Source: Linnemannia elongata (taxonomy: Eukaryota; Mortierellomycota; Mortierellomycetes; Mortierellales; Mortierellaceae). From it: 64,000 nucleotides of DNA. Below, one piece after another: positions 37,328-49,659 of this stretch (position 1 is its first letter; every line of letters begins with the position of its first letter). The stretch lies in the NCBI GenBank assembly GCA_036320915.1, contig JAXBDG010000018.1:1054001-1118000 (forward strand), given 5' to 3'. The translations under genes were made by a program, and so were the position numbers. The notes under the pieces are model-generated. The model saw nothing but the letters and a program-made list of their open reading frames with translations. It had not been told where the DNA came from and made no database searches.

Positions 37328-38074
37328 TACATAAAGCCTAAACGCCGAAAAGTGTTACATCAGTATAATTCATCAAACAATGTAGTCCGGATGTGTACGT
37401 CAAAGACTATCACCACAACAAACATTGACCAAGGCTGTGTGTCATCCTTGTTCAACGTGTTTCCGTGGGGCCACTCAGTCAACCAACACGCCATTCACTC
37501 TCACACGGCGAGCAAGCGAAAAGAACGTTGGTACATCACCGACCCTGATGAAAGGGAGGCTTCACCCGTTGTTTGACCAATTGACACATTCCCAACCATC
37601 CATAGGTATCGATGACAGGGGATGCTGCCGAAGTTACATACAGTTGGGCGTGCTGGCATCAAAAATATTGCGAAGAGACGAATTGAGCAGCCTTTAAAAG
37701 AAGCAACAGTGACCAAGGACTTATGGGATCCTTGTTCAACAGTTTAGAGGCGAAACCGCTCAGCCAACCAACGCAACCATTGCACTCTCATAAGGCAAAC
37801 GAGTGGATGGTGCTGGTGCATCGCCAACTCTAATAAAAGGGTGGCTTCTCCAGTTGTTTGACCAATTAACACATTCCCAACCATCCACAGAACAGTTGGG
37901 CGTGCCGAATGACGCTATGCTCCCTCTTCGTAACGGATGGGTTTGGGACATATTACCTTGTGTATATGAAATTGATGAAGCTTCGTGACAACCGACCAAA
38001 GGGTGTACCGTACAAGGGGTCAAGAGCGGGCAGGGTGTAGCAATCAATAGAAAGGTGATAGAAGAGAGAGAGAG

Positions 38075-38530
38075 TTCCTATCACAAGTGAGCACGTCGTG
38101 TCCCTTGTTATGTCCATATCTTTTAATTACAGGTCTTAGAAGACAGGCAAGTGTTTGAGCATTTTTTAGTGGTGCAAAAAGACAGAGGGGAGGGGTGCAC
38201 AGAAAGAAAAAAGGGATTGTGGTTGGATATGTGTGCTCGAATATGCTTGTCTTATGCTCTTTCCTTGCAACTTCAATATCTATGCAAAAAATACACTCTT
38301 TCTTATGGTATGGGCAAAATGGTTTTTGAGTATAATGCAATGCACCTTCGCCATTTGCCTGACTTAGGGTACTTTGAGTAATAATGCGAAGCGAGAAAAA
38401 AGCGAAAGTGTGACCCATAGAGGCATTGAATTGTCCAGGAGTAAGACAAAAAGCGAAAAACATGGACCCATCAAAATATGCGAGGTGGCTCTACACATAA
38501 GAGCGATTGAGCAAAATGAGAAGGAAGAAG

Positions 38531-38562
<32 letters not shown>

Positions 38563-38778
38563 TATTTACAGAGAGCGATGAGCAAAATAAAAAGGAAGAA
38601 AGAAAAAAGAGTGTATGATGAGGGACATGTGCCTATAAGTGAAGGTGAGGATGTAGTGTACTGTACATTGCGGGTTGGCTTTCATTGGTCGATGTTGGGA
38701 GTTGTGACAAGCGCTCGATTCTACATCCAGAAGAAAAAGGACGATAGGGGGACAAGAAAGGGGGGCATTTGTTATTAT
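38075..38778. other. Intergenic, no gene seen
   Basis: Contains a run of 29 A at 38531-38559. No recognisable gene. The outer Helitron starts at 38779. Confidence 0.45.
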
Positions 38779-41059
38779 TCTACATCTACATATACTATAG
38801 GAATAAGCGAGTTTGCCCCTGCAACGTGATTTACGCACTTTGAATCATTCTCCGAGAGTGTCTCATTTTTTCCTATGTGATTTTTTTTTTTTGTTTCTGA
38901 TTCTTATTCTCTCTGACATCCTTTCTCCTTCGTTGCTGCTTGGTGCTGTAGGGTTTCTATCACGCACTGTTTGCTTTCTTTCCTCTTTTGTTGTACCTCT
39001 TTCTCCCCTTTCTTCCCTCCACATTTAACTTTGCACAAATCACAAATACCTTTCTCTCTTCCCACGATTTCTGCATCACCATACTGCTTTCTCTTCATCA
39101 CCTACATTTTCTATGGATATGGGCAGCTTTATGGATCTTTTTACAATAGCGCCTTTGTCTACCGATGATGTTAGCCGTGTCATACCTGGGTTGTACCACG
39201 AGTAAGTCTAAGTCTTTCTCTGAGTCCAATGCGGTGCGGGGTGTGTGCTATAAGTTGTTTCGAATGTGTGTGTAACTATGCATTGTTTGCTCTGGCTTCC
39301 ATCACTTTCTTCATATTTCGTTTCTTTGTTCTTTTTGGTTTATTTAGTGCTGCTTTTACGCGTTTGATTTCCGCCGGCCTTGGGCTCATGGTGCCTGAGA
39401 GTCTGAGTCTGGGTCATGATTAGTATCCTCCTGCAATGATTCTTTAGGATGTGATCTGCGGTGGCAAGAGCTAGAGAACGAAATGTTGTCGAGGTAGATG
39501 TCGACTTTATTTTGGCAGGCTTCATATCTGTTTCTGATTCCCTTATGCACTTATTTTCTTCAGTCACATTCTCATTGTGCTCTGATTTTCTTCTCGACAT
39601 CCTCTGTAAATTGGTACAGATAGAGATGGAGATGGACGTTGTTTTTCTATGATATCCTTTGACCCAAGTGGTGGCATTGTCACCCTCATTGCTTCTCTTA
39701 TTCAACTTTTCCTTCTGTTTTCCCTCCTCATCACTCCCTCGCCTCAGTTTTTTCTCTTCTTTACTTTCTCTAATATTATCCTTACCCCTTTGCTCTCTTC
39801 TTTCATTTGGTTTGTTTCTTTTCTTCTTTCCCTAAAAATCTTCTAAATCGTTTCTCTAAAGTACGCAGGCCACGGGCAACTGTACATGTCATTTGTTTCG
39901 AATCCTGAAGGCGCATTTCTGTACTTTGGTGAATGGTAGAGGTAACTGCATATATACTAATAAGATCGATTTGTTGGGCGTTCCTTTGTTATTGTGTTCG
40001 TTAACAGGAGTGAATATGTTTATGTCTATGGGCATTTTGCTTGGCCTGATGGTCTGATCGCATGTTGATCGGCACTCTGTGAGGCGTTCCTTGAATCATG
40101 CACTGCCCTTCAAAAAAAGGTTTGTCCCTTACATGCAATGTGATCATTGGTCTGCCTCCTCGACTTCTCTGTCACCACACCTATGCTCCCTCTTTCTTTC
40201 CACATATCCTTCATACATTCTGACCCAATTGGGAGTGATCGCAGTTGACCACATTTTTTTTAGGAATGACTCAGATGAATGAAAAGTTAACAAAAGTGAA
40301 GGTGACGAATAGACGCGAGGAAAGGACGAGAAAAAGAAAGTTGCGTTACTATGTCGACCTTTCAAGGGCATAGTACCTTTTTTGTACCCTCCTTCATTTT
40401 CATTCAAAAAAAGATGCAACGCGCCGTGGACAATGTCATTTTCTCAAAGAAAAAAAAAAATAAAATAAATAAAGGCAGTTTTCTAATTTGAGCACTGTTC
40501 CGGCCTTACAGTACAGCCTATTTTGTAAAGAGACGCAGCTATAGGCACTATGAAGAGGCCATTTAAGAGCAACGTTCGATGAGCATCGTCGTCTCTATTT
40601 CGTTTCTCATTCTTTTACGTAGCACCACCCTTTTCTTTGCTTGCCTCTGTCTCCTCTTTTCTCTCCTCTCCATCCCTTCTTTCCTTTGGTAGCACAAACA
40701 CTTTTTCGTTCTTTGTTTGTTTCTCACTCCGATGGCAGCTGCGGAGAGTAATTGCTACCCTCTTTCATTGTCAGGACAACGACATCTATAACAAAAGGAA
40801 TCAGCTTAGATTTGATACGGATCTCTTTCTTATTTCACAACGACATGCCGATCTCACCTTATGCCTGACACTATCTACCATGAGACCGAGAGAGAGCGCT
40901 GCAAGGACATGGGAGACTGGCTGCGCTGCATTTACTTAAAGCAGTCCTTTGTCCTTGCCAAAGACGAAAAGTTACTGAGTAGAGAATTTTTTTCAATGGC
41001 AAAAATCATGGATCATCCATTCCGCAATCCCTGTATTCTTCCTACGACAAATGGCGACG

Positions 41060-41215
41060 GTACAGCACCCATCAAGTTCACTCGACTTCAATTTCCCATC
41101 AGACAGGCATTTTTCCTTACTATTATTTTCACAAGGCCAAACAACGACAGCCTGTATATACCCGTCTTCACGCACGGGTAACTCTACGTAGACTTCTATA
41201 TAATGACGAAAGTTA
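41060..41215 (+). pseudogene. Remnant of Helitron helicase C-terminus
   Basis: APIKFTRLQFPIRQAFFLTI and FTHGQLYVDF match MPFKFQRLQFPIRPAFTMTI and FAHGRLYVAL of the helicase at 31.7-33.7 kb. The SQGQ motif between them is lost. The inverted counterpart is at 42690-42840. Confidence 0.6.
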
Positions 41216-41660
41216 TAGAACGCGACAGAAGGGCCTTGAATAAATTCGCTTGCTTTTCTTTGGGCTATTACATTGTGTTCTCTACCACTGCACTGTGCTG
41301 TAACTGTCCTGCATTGGACGTGGTGTTAAAGTAAAGCACAAAAGTAACAAACATTCTTCATTACGGTAGCATAGATGTAATTACTACACCGTACGACAGC
41401 AAGGTATCAAACTGGCTATCAGCAGGAAAAAGAAAAAAAGCATAAACGAAAAAATAGGGAGGAATGGAGAAGAGAGGAAGAAGTATCAATGTAACCCAAT
41501 ATCTTCTTCCTTTCAAGTCTCCTTTATAAGTTTATCTCTCGCCTATGGATACATAAAAAAAAGGTCGTCCCTCCTACCTGTAGATGTTCCTATCCATTGT
41601 GCGGCCATTCTTTCTTTTGTATCTACCATTGTAATCCCTTCCTCCTTCTTCAAAACAACA

Positions 41661-44600
41661 CTAGCTAGTGCCCGCGGCTTCGCTCGCGGAGGGAAGTGTC
41701 CATTCGCCGACACAATAATTGGATTGCTGAAGGACTCTGTTTTGCCCACAATCTGCTTGGCTGGCACGACGTGACTGTTATTGGGTGGCCATAAACAAAT
41801 ATTCTTGTATTTTCTCCGATTTTGATCCCCTTTTCAGGCACCTTATACACACTGTGTGCCCTGATCTTTGCTTTGACTTTTCTATGCCTGTGCTGCATGC
41901 CTACGTTCTCTAGGCGTATATGAATAAGAGAGATATTTTTTTGGGCTTTCCTTCTTACCTTGGCTCTTATCCCGCTTCTCCCCTTCCCCGACTTTGATAT
42001 TTCTTCGCCTTCACTTCAGCTCCTCTTCGGCTGCTCTTTAGATTTCTCTTTCTTCTTCCTTTTCTTTTCAACCCCTTCTACTCCCCTTCTATACCATTTA
42101 ACCCGTTCCCTTTCTCTCTCCTCTGCTTCCATGTTGTGAGCGTTGGCGCCATCATTCATGGCATAGTAGCAGTTAAGGAACGGATTGGTTGTGCTGCAAT
42201 GAAGCGATGATCCGTGCAATTGTGGCCTGTTTTGCCATTGGCGGTTTGATATTGCCGTTTGTTTTCCTTTATAGTAGGGACTGAGATGACCTTTCCCGCG
42301 TCTCTTAAAGCATTTGGTGAGAGGAGGAGAAAAGCAGAAAGAAGAGGAAGAGGTGATGGTCTGTTTGGGATAGAGCGAAAGAGAAGGTGGCCTTCTGAGT
42401 AGACGATTGTCTTGTCGAGTTGGTGGTTTTGGATTGCCTCAATTTTGCAGATCAGATGCATATGACCGCCATCAGATCCCATGATCTCGCGGCCATATCA
42501 GCTTGATACCTTGCTTTCATACGATGCAATAGTTCGACATCCATGCTACTGTGATGAGGAATGTTTGTAACGTTTGTGCTTTACTTTGACACCACGTCCA
42601 ATGCAGGAAAGCTACAGCACAGTGGTGGTAGAGAGAACTCAATGCAATATACCAAAGAAAAGCAAGCGAATTTATCCAAGACCCTTCTGTGTCGCGTTCT
42701 ATAACTTTCGTCATTATATAGAAGTCTACTTGGAGTTGCCAATGCGTTATGACGGATATATACAGGCTGTCGTTGTTTGTCCTTGTGTCATTAATAGTAA
42801 GGGCACATGCCTGTTTGATGGGAAATTGAAGTTACATTAACTTGATGGGTGTTGTACCGTCGTCAATTGTCGTAGGAAGAATACGGGGATTGCGGAATGG
42901 ATGATCCATGATATTAGCAGAAGGGTACCATTGTAAAAACTTTTCTACTCTGTAACACTTTGTCCTTGCCAAGGACAAAGGACTACTTTAATTACTTGCA
43001 GCGCAGCCAGTTTCCCATGTCCTTGCAGCCCTCTCTCTCGGTCTCATGATAGACAGTTTCAGGCATAAGGTGAGATCGGCGTATCGTTGTGTATTAAGAA
43101 AGAGATCCGTATAAAATCTAAGCTAATTTCTTTTGTTGTAGATGTTGTTGTCTTGACAATGACAGAGGGTAGCAATTACTCTCCTAAGCTGCCGTCGGAG
43201 TGAGAAAACAAACGAAAAACGAAAAGTGTTTGTGCTACCAAAGGAAAGAAAGGATGGAGAGGAGAGAAATGAAGAGACAGAGGCAAGCAAAGAAAAGGGT
43301 GGTGCTACGTAAAAGAATGAGAAACGAAATAGAGACGACGATGCTCATGGAACGTTACTCTGAAATGGCCTCTTCATAGTGCCTATAGCTGCGTCTCTTT
43401 ACAAATAGGCTGTACTGTAAGGCCGGAATAGTGCTCAAATTAGACAACTGCCTATATTTATTTATTTTTTTCTTTGAGAAAATGACATTGTCCACGGCGC
43501 GTTGCATCTTTTTTTTGAATGAAAATGAAGGAGGGTACAAAAGGTACTATGCCCTTGAAAGGTCGACATAGTAACGCAACTTTGTTTTTCTCGTCCTTTC
43601 CTCGCGTCTATTCGTCACCTTCAATTTTGTTAATTCATTCATCTGAGTCACTCCTAAAAAAATATGGTCAACTGCGATCACTCCCAGTTGGGCCAAAATG
43701 TATAAAGGAGATGTGAAAAGAAAGAGAGAACATATTGGGCATTTCACATAAAATGTTTTGTTTTGGCCACTAAACCCCGATTAGCCAGCTATTCAGGTCA
43801 ACATTTTTGTTCTACACCCATGCAAACCCCGCTCACAGCTGGATTAGTGGTTAATTTTTTACATCATTTTGGTTGAAAGGCACAATAGGTGTGGTGACAG
43901 AGAAGTCGAGGAGGCAGACAAATAGTACCAATGATCACAGTGCATGTAAGGGACAAACCTTTTTTTTGAAAGGCGGTGCATGATTCAACAGAGTGCCGAT
44001 CAATATGCGATCAGACCATCAGGCCAAGCAAAATGCCCATGGACATAAACATGTTCACTCCTGTTGACGAACACAATAACAAAGGAACGCCCAACAAATC
44101 GATCTTATTAGTATATATGCAGTTACCTCTACCATTCACCAAAGTACAGAAATGCGCCTTCAGGATTCGAAACAAATGACATGTACAGTTGCCCGTGGAC
44201 TGCGTACTTAGAGAAACGATTTAGAAGATTTTTAGGGAAAGAAGAAAAGAAACAAACCAAATGAAAGAAGAGAGCAAAGGGGTAAGGATAATATTAGAGA
44301 AAGTAAAGAAGAGAAAAAACTGAGGCGAGGGAGTGATGAGGAGGGAAAACAGAAGGAAAAGTTGAGTAAGAGAAGCAATGAGGGTGACAATGCCACCGCT
44401 TGGGTCAAAGGATATCATAGAAAAACAACGTCCATGTCCATCTCCATCTGCACCAATGTACAGACGATGTCGAGAAGAAAATTAGAGCAAAAAGAGAATG
44501 TGACGGAAGAAGATAAATGCATAAGTGAATCAAAAACAGATATGAAACCTGCCAAAATAAAGTCGACATCTACCTCGACAACATTTCGTTTTCTAGCTCT

Positions 44601-45280
44601 TGCCACCGCAGATCACATCCTGGAGAATCATTGCAGGAGGATACTAACCACGACCCAGACTCAGACGCTCAGGCGCCATGAGCCCAAGGCCTGCGGAAAT
44701 CAAACGCGTAAAAGTAGCACCAAATAAACCAAAAAGAACAAAGAAACGAAATATGAAGAAAGTAATGGAAGCCAGAGCAAACAATGCATAGTCAGACACA
44801 CAATCGAAACAATTCATAGCACACACCATACACCGCATTGAATGCAGAGAAAGACTTGGACTTACTCGTGGTACAACCCAGGTATGACACGGCTAACATC
44901 ATCGGTAGACAAAGGCGCTATTGTAAAAAGATCCACAAAGCTGCCCATATCCATAGAAAATGTAGGGGATAAAGAGAAAGTAGCGTGGTGATGCAGAAAT
45001 CGTGGGAAGATAGAAATGTATTTGTGATCTGTGCAAGGTTAAATGTGGAGGGAAAAAAGGGGAGAAAGAGGTACAACAAAAGGAGGAAAGAAAGCAAACA
45101 GTGCGTGATAGAAACCCTGCAGCACCAAGCAGCAACGAAGGAGAAAGGTTGTCCGAGAGAATAAGAATCAGAAACAAAAAAAAATCACATAGGAAAAAAT
45201 GAGACATTCTCGGAGAATGATTCAAAGTGCGTAAATCACGTTGCAGGGGCAAACTCGCTTATTCCTATAGTATATGTAGA
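41661..45280 (-). mobile_element. Inner Helitron (minus strand), both ends present
   Basis: On the minus strand the 5' end is TCTACATATACTATAGG at 45280, and the 3' end is the hairpin CCGCG-agcgaagc-CGCGG, GGCACTAG and CTAG at 41664-41661. The outside bases are T on the 5' side and T on the 3' side. The length is 3620 bp, including a later 151-bp MITE. Its 5' 2.7 kb matches 38779-41400 in reverse, and its 3' 0.83 kb matches 45490-46351 in reverse. It has only eroded helicase remnants (42690-42840), so it depends on proteins from elsewhere. Confidence 0.7.
43735..43885. mobile_element. 151-bp MITE with TA duplication, copy B
   Basis: Same length and orientation as copy A. TA at 43733-43734 and 43886-43887. 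The facing arm of the inverted repeat (around 40180-40190) has the empty site GAGCATAGGTGTGG, giving a second independent proof of the element's limits and of TA duplication. Confidence 0.92.
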
Positions 45281-46351
45281 ATATCTCTCGAATATGCGTC
45301 CACCTCTCTCTTCATCCGCCCATCAGTAGCTGTTGGCATAAAAATTAACAGAATTGCAGTGCAAAAAATAAAAAAATAAAAAAATAAAAAAGTAAAAAAT
45401 GGCGTGCTAGAGCCGTGTTGTGCATCACCCGTGTAAAAAATAGCGTGCTATCAAACAAGTGCCACTGGGCTGTAGAGCAGACACGGCGGCGATATCATGG
45501 GAGCTGATGGCGGTCATATGCTTCTGATCTGCAAAATTGATGCAATCCAAAACCACCAACTCGACAAGGCAATCGTCTACTCAGAAAGTCATCTTTTCTT
45601 TCACTCTATCCCAAACAGACCATCACCTCTTCCTCTTCTTTCTGCTTTTCTCCTCCTCTCACCAAATGCTTTAAGAGACGCGGGAAAGGTCACCTCTGTC
45701 CCTAATATAAAGGAAAACAAATGGCAATATCAAACCGCCAACGGCAAAACAGGCCATAATTGCACGTATCAACGCTTCTTTGCAGCACAACCAATCCGTT
45801 CCCTAACTGCTACTATGCCGTGAATGATGGCGCCAACGCGCACAACATGGAAGCAGACGAGAGAGAAAGGAAACGGATTAAATGGCATAGAAGGGGAGTA
45901 GAAGGGGTAGAAAAGAAAAGGAAGAAGAAAGAGAAATCTGAAGAGGAGCCGAAGAGGAGCTGAAGTGAAGGCGAAGAAATAACAAAGTCGGGGAAAGGGA
46001 GAAGGGGGATAAGAGCCAAGGTAAGAAGGAAAGCCCAAAAAAATATCCCTCTTATTCATATACGCCTAGAGAACGTAGGCATGCAGCACAGGCATAGAAA
46101 AGTCAAAGCAAAGGTCAGGGCACACAGTGTGTGCAAGGTGCCTGAAAAGGGGATCGAAATCGGAGAAAATACAGGAATATTTGTTTATAGCCACCCCAAT
46201 ACAAGTCAAGTTGTGCCAGCCATGTAGATTGTGGGCAAAACAGAGTCCTTCAGCTATCCAAATACTGTGTTGGCGAATGTACACCTCCAATGCTTCCCTC
46301 TTTTATTTTTTTTCACCTCCCTCCGCGAGCGAAGCCACGGGCACTTGCTAG

Positions 46352-46979
46352 TACGAAATAAAAATTACAGATCGTTGGTCTCTTGCAGCTGTTATAGCTG
46401 TCCCATCATCCTTTTTTTTTCCCGCCAAAAATATTCTGGCAAAAGTGAAAAATGGAGATTGTGGCGTTGTTATCGTTTGGCGAAGAGATATACAAGACGT
46501 CGCTCTCGAAGGCCAAAAAGGGGAAGGGGCAATGAGAAGGAGCCTGGGGGAGAAAGCAAGAGTAGGGAGAGAGGAGAGGAAGCAATTCAGAGAGCGCCTG
46601 AATACAAAGAGTTATGTAATGCATGGTTGTACGATTGCTTTTTTCCTTTTTTTCCCTTTTAGTTAAGTCACACAGAGCACGCATTCACGAATGCGAAGCA
46701 AAAATGGCAGGATCGAAGATGTCAAACAGTAGTTGTACCTTTTTTTTTCTTTGTAGCTATAGGATGGGTGAGCTCAAACTATCACACATAGGGCGGAGGG
46801 AGAGAGGGGTCGAAGACCCAACGGACTAAACACGAGGACCACTCAGTTTGAGCATTGGAACTTGAAGAAAATTTTACATAAGCCATCGTGGGGGGGGGGG
46901 GGGGGGGGGGAAGAGACTGGAGGATAGACGTGCGGGAACAACAGAGGTGATGGAACATCTACTCCAATGTGTTGGGATC
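46352..46979. other. Intergenic with a 21-G run
   Basis: No gene seen. The notable feature is an unbroken run of 21 G at 46890-46910 on the plus strand, downstream of the CRN gene. Confidence 0.5.
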
Positions 46980-49377
46980 TTACTGTATCGGGATCTGCAA
47001 ACCGGGTGATCTGCCTGCTGCCGCTGACTCCAGATCAATCTTCAGCACATGCTGCCTCACACGTCGTAGAGCTGCAGGAAGTCTTTGGTAAACTTTCCTC
47101 TCCGAAGACAGATAGGTCTGTGTCTCAAAATCGGCATAAACTTGACTCGGAACGACAAAAATAAGCCAAGGTTCATCATCAGGGGAGATACAGTGTGCTT
47201 CGATGAGGCTGCCAATAAGCTTTAAGAGCGGAGGTCCTTTGATAGCATGGGTCCTGGAAATCGTGATTTGGAAAAGGTTTCTGGGAGCCATCAGCAAGTC
47301 CACACAGGCATAGTTACGACTCCTTGGTATGCATAGTGTACCTGCAGCCACTGCGGAAATCGTGCTGAAATGCTCTGATGTGGATTCCGTGGGATACGCA
47401 GCTAAGTAGACTGTCCTGTTCCGAGATCCTTGATTTCAAAGATGTGGCCTCCTTCTCGGAAGGCATGGAGAACATATGCCTCAAACATGATACCACTGGA
47501 GCTTCCGCTGGGATCCGCGATAAGCTTTTTCAGCATTTGGGTGCAGGTATCTTGAGTCAATAAAGTACCAACCTTCTCCGCGACATATGTCGAAGCCCAT
47601 TCCAATCGAAACGTGCGATGGCCATTCGTAGGCCAGCGGTGAATAAGACGGCTGCTGAAATCAAGTGTGTCTTTCCCTTGGGCGAAGAACTGCATCAGCA
47701 TCACTGGATCCTTTACTCGGTCGAGGGCTTGTCCAAGGCGCTCACATGCCATGGCTTTCGCGCTCTCAAGGTCATCTGGAATGAGGTTCAATTCCTAGTA
47801 ATAAAATGGTTTAAGATATTATAGAATTAGCATGAGCTACATGGAGGACAGGTTGTCCGCGTATTGGTTATCTCCATCGTAAGATTCTCTCGTCAAAGAA
47901 ACGATGGACCTGGCACATACTTTCATCGGCCTCTCTAGGACATATCTCGGCACACCGCCTATCTTGGCGTAGAGATCCTCCATGGCTTCCAAAGGAACTA
48001 CCTGGAAGCTCGTAACGTTGGTCCTGCACATTGTCAATTCCTCCAGGCTCCATGGGGCCATGTAATAGCGCCATGCCACCCCTTTGTCGACGTCCTGATA
48101 TTGGTGAGCCTCGGAGAATAGGGTTTTTGGCGAAGCTGAAATGACTGTCTTGGCTCGATCGAGAACTGGATCAGGAGAGCTGTCGACAAAATACCATGTG
48201 TCAGGCAGACTGAGAAAGGGTTCAAAGTCCTCGATATCTCCGGAACGGACAGCAGAGCGTCCTCCAAAGGCGTAGCATTTCGAGCTCCGCTTGGTGTGGA
48301 AAATGATCATCGGAGGGTTGTCGTCGTCGCTCTCGGCAAGAAGGCGAATGGCGAAGTACACGAGGAAGGCCGATTTGCCGATCCCAGATGTACCTGTAAC
48401 AACGATATGCTTTTGCGTCTCGTTTCCAGCCCGCGCGTTATCAAATGTCCCGAGGATCGTGTCGTGAAGATCCTTGTAGGCCTCTCTAATAAAGAGTTCG
48501 TTTGTGTTGACGACAGGAAGTTTGGTGCCTTGAGGAGCCGATATCTTGTCCATGTCTTTCATGTTGGTGCCTTGGAACTCGCGAGCAGTGCTAGACAACG
48601 AGTAGAAAGTGTCCGACCTGCTGACCTTTTGACCAATGCAACCAAGCAGCACGACTCTCTGTTTGTTGTCTAGACGAGAGAGGTCAAACTCGTCATCCAC
48701 CACAGCCACCTCCGCGAGACCAGCATCCTCAATCGCATCCATCAGCGTATGCGGACGATGACGCTTTCTCATGAAAGATAGACCTAGTAAGAGAAAGGTG
48801 GCACAAGAGATGTACCAATCAAGAATATTAGCAACTTCGACATTGTCCATGAATGAAACAAAAAAAAAATTGACCATGGTTATCAATACAGCCGAAGACA
48901 GTATTCACCTGCATCATCCTCGCGGTCTCGTTTCGTAGCTACAAGAAGTAAATGGAAATGAAGGTTAATAAGGGACCGAATCGTTGTTTTGAAAAGCTCA
49001 AGCTTCACGTCGGAATCGAAAGCAAAGCGCATTGCATTACCTCGAGGCGGTGGCTGGACAATGACGTGAATTGTGCTCTCTGGCAAAGCAGTGCCAAAGA
49101 CGGAAACCTTGTTAGTCGCCCTCAATTTCTTTTTCTCGCTCTCAGGCACATTGTCAATCTTGATGGGGGTTTCATCGTCATCATCTTTGTCAGGAATTGA
49201 GACGCGCCAGATGATGAGCTTGTCTGCGGCGATGTCGTCGAGCTCGGGTGACTTCTCGGTCCTGATGAGCTTCTTGAGGTCGCCGATGGTCTTGGCTGAT
49301 TCGATCTCGACAGGGAACGCGTTGGTGGGGGCCTCTCCATCGACAAGACAGAACAGGGTCAGGAGATTGTTGGTCAT
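46980..49377 (-). CDS. Crinkler (CRN) family protein, one apparent frameshift
   Basis: CRN proteins have a conserved ubiquitin-like head and diverse C-terminal domains; in pathogens many act in host nuclei, while in free-living fungi their role is unclear. The ATG at 49377 starts MTNNLLTLFCLVDGEAPTNA. Exons: 49377-49041 (head, ending VIVQPPPRG), 48938-48909 (TKRDREDDA), 48783 to about 47921, and 47794-46980. The third exon holds a P-loop NTPase with Walker A VTGTSGIGKS. The donor at GTATGT (47920) is my choice because it restores phase. The last exon has MFEAYVLHAFREGGHIFEIKDL, then a +1 shift near 47410, then EHFSTISAVAAGTLCIP and NYACVDLLMAPRNLFQITIS. This end looks like a restriction-endonuclease-like fold, but a clear E-x-K is not visible. 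The frameshift could be real or a sequencing error. Confidence 0.75.
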
Positions 49378-49659
49378 AGCGTGCGAAGCTTTAAAGACAA
49401 GAAAGTCAAGAGAAGAAAGTGAGGATTGTCAAGAGAGTGAGCAATGTAAAGTTGGTGAGAGATGTAGAGAAGGCAAAGGGTTAAAAAAAAAGAAATGAGA
49501 AATAGGTTTAGAAAGTAAGAGGGATGAAAAGGGGAAAATGGCCGCATAAATTACGTCACCCAAGTGGGTGATCGTAACCCCTTCCCTAACCAATATTTTT
49601 TAGCCTCGTCAGAGTCCACCTTTTCTTTCTTAGACTTTGTACTGTACTTTCTCACTAGT
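49378..49659. promoter_or_regulatory. Upstream region of the CRN gene
   Basis: A purine-rich leader of about 130 bases lies directly above the ATG. No protein is supported. Beyond it lies the shared block R2, the same block that lies upstream of the NACHT-WD40 copies. Confidence 0.35.

Larger units (their letters stand above)
36658..38074. repeat. 1.26-kb segmental duplication, copy 2 (with MITE)
   Basis: Direct near-identical copy of 14534-15797, interrupted by the 151-bp MITE and its TA duplication at 36687-36841. The left edge GGAGCCGGTGC continues into the gene at 34.6-36.7 kb, so this is the more likely original site. Confidence 0.9.
38779..46351 (+). mobile_element. Outer Helitron (plus strand), split by an inner one
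   Basis: The 5' end is proposed at 38779 (TCTACATCTACATATAC, preceded by T). The 3' end is the hairpin CCGCG-agcgaagc-CACGG plus GGCACTTG and CTAG at 46348-46351, followed by T. The 5' part runs from 38779 to about 41660 and the 3' part from 45281 to 46351. Between them lies a related element in the opposite direction. The 5' part carries a degenerate helicase C-terminus at about 41060-41215 (TRLQFPIRQAF), too decayed to work. About 440 bases at the junction (41425-41660 and 45281-45485) have no partner in the inner copy. Confidence 0.65.

Noticed and set aside
38813..39846. Small hydrophobic protein genes in the inverted-repeat arms
   Set aside because: They occur as mirror copies in both arms, are pyrimidine-rich by composition, and lie inside Helitron sequence without domains.
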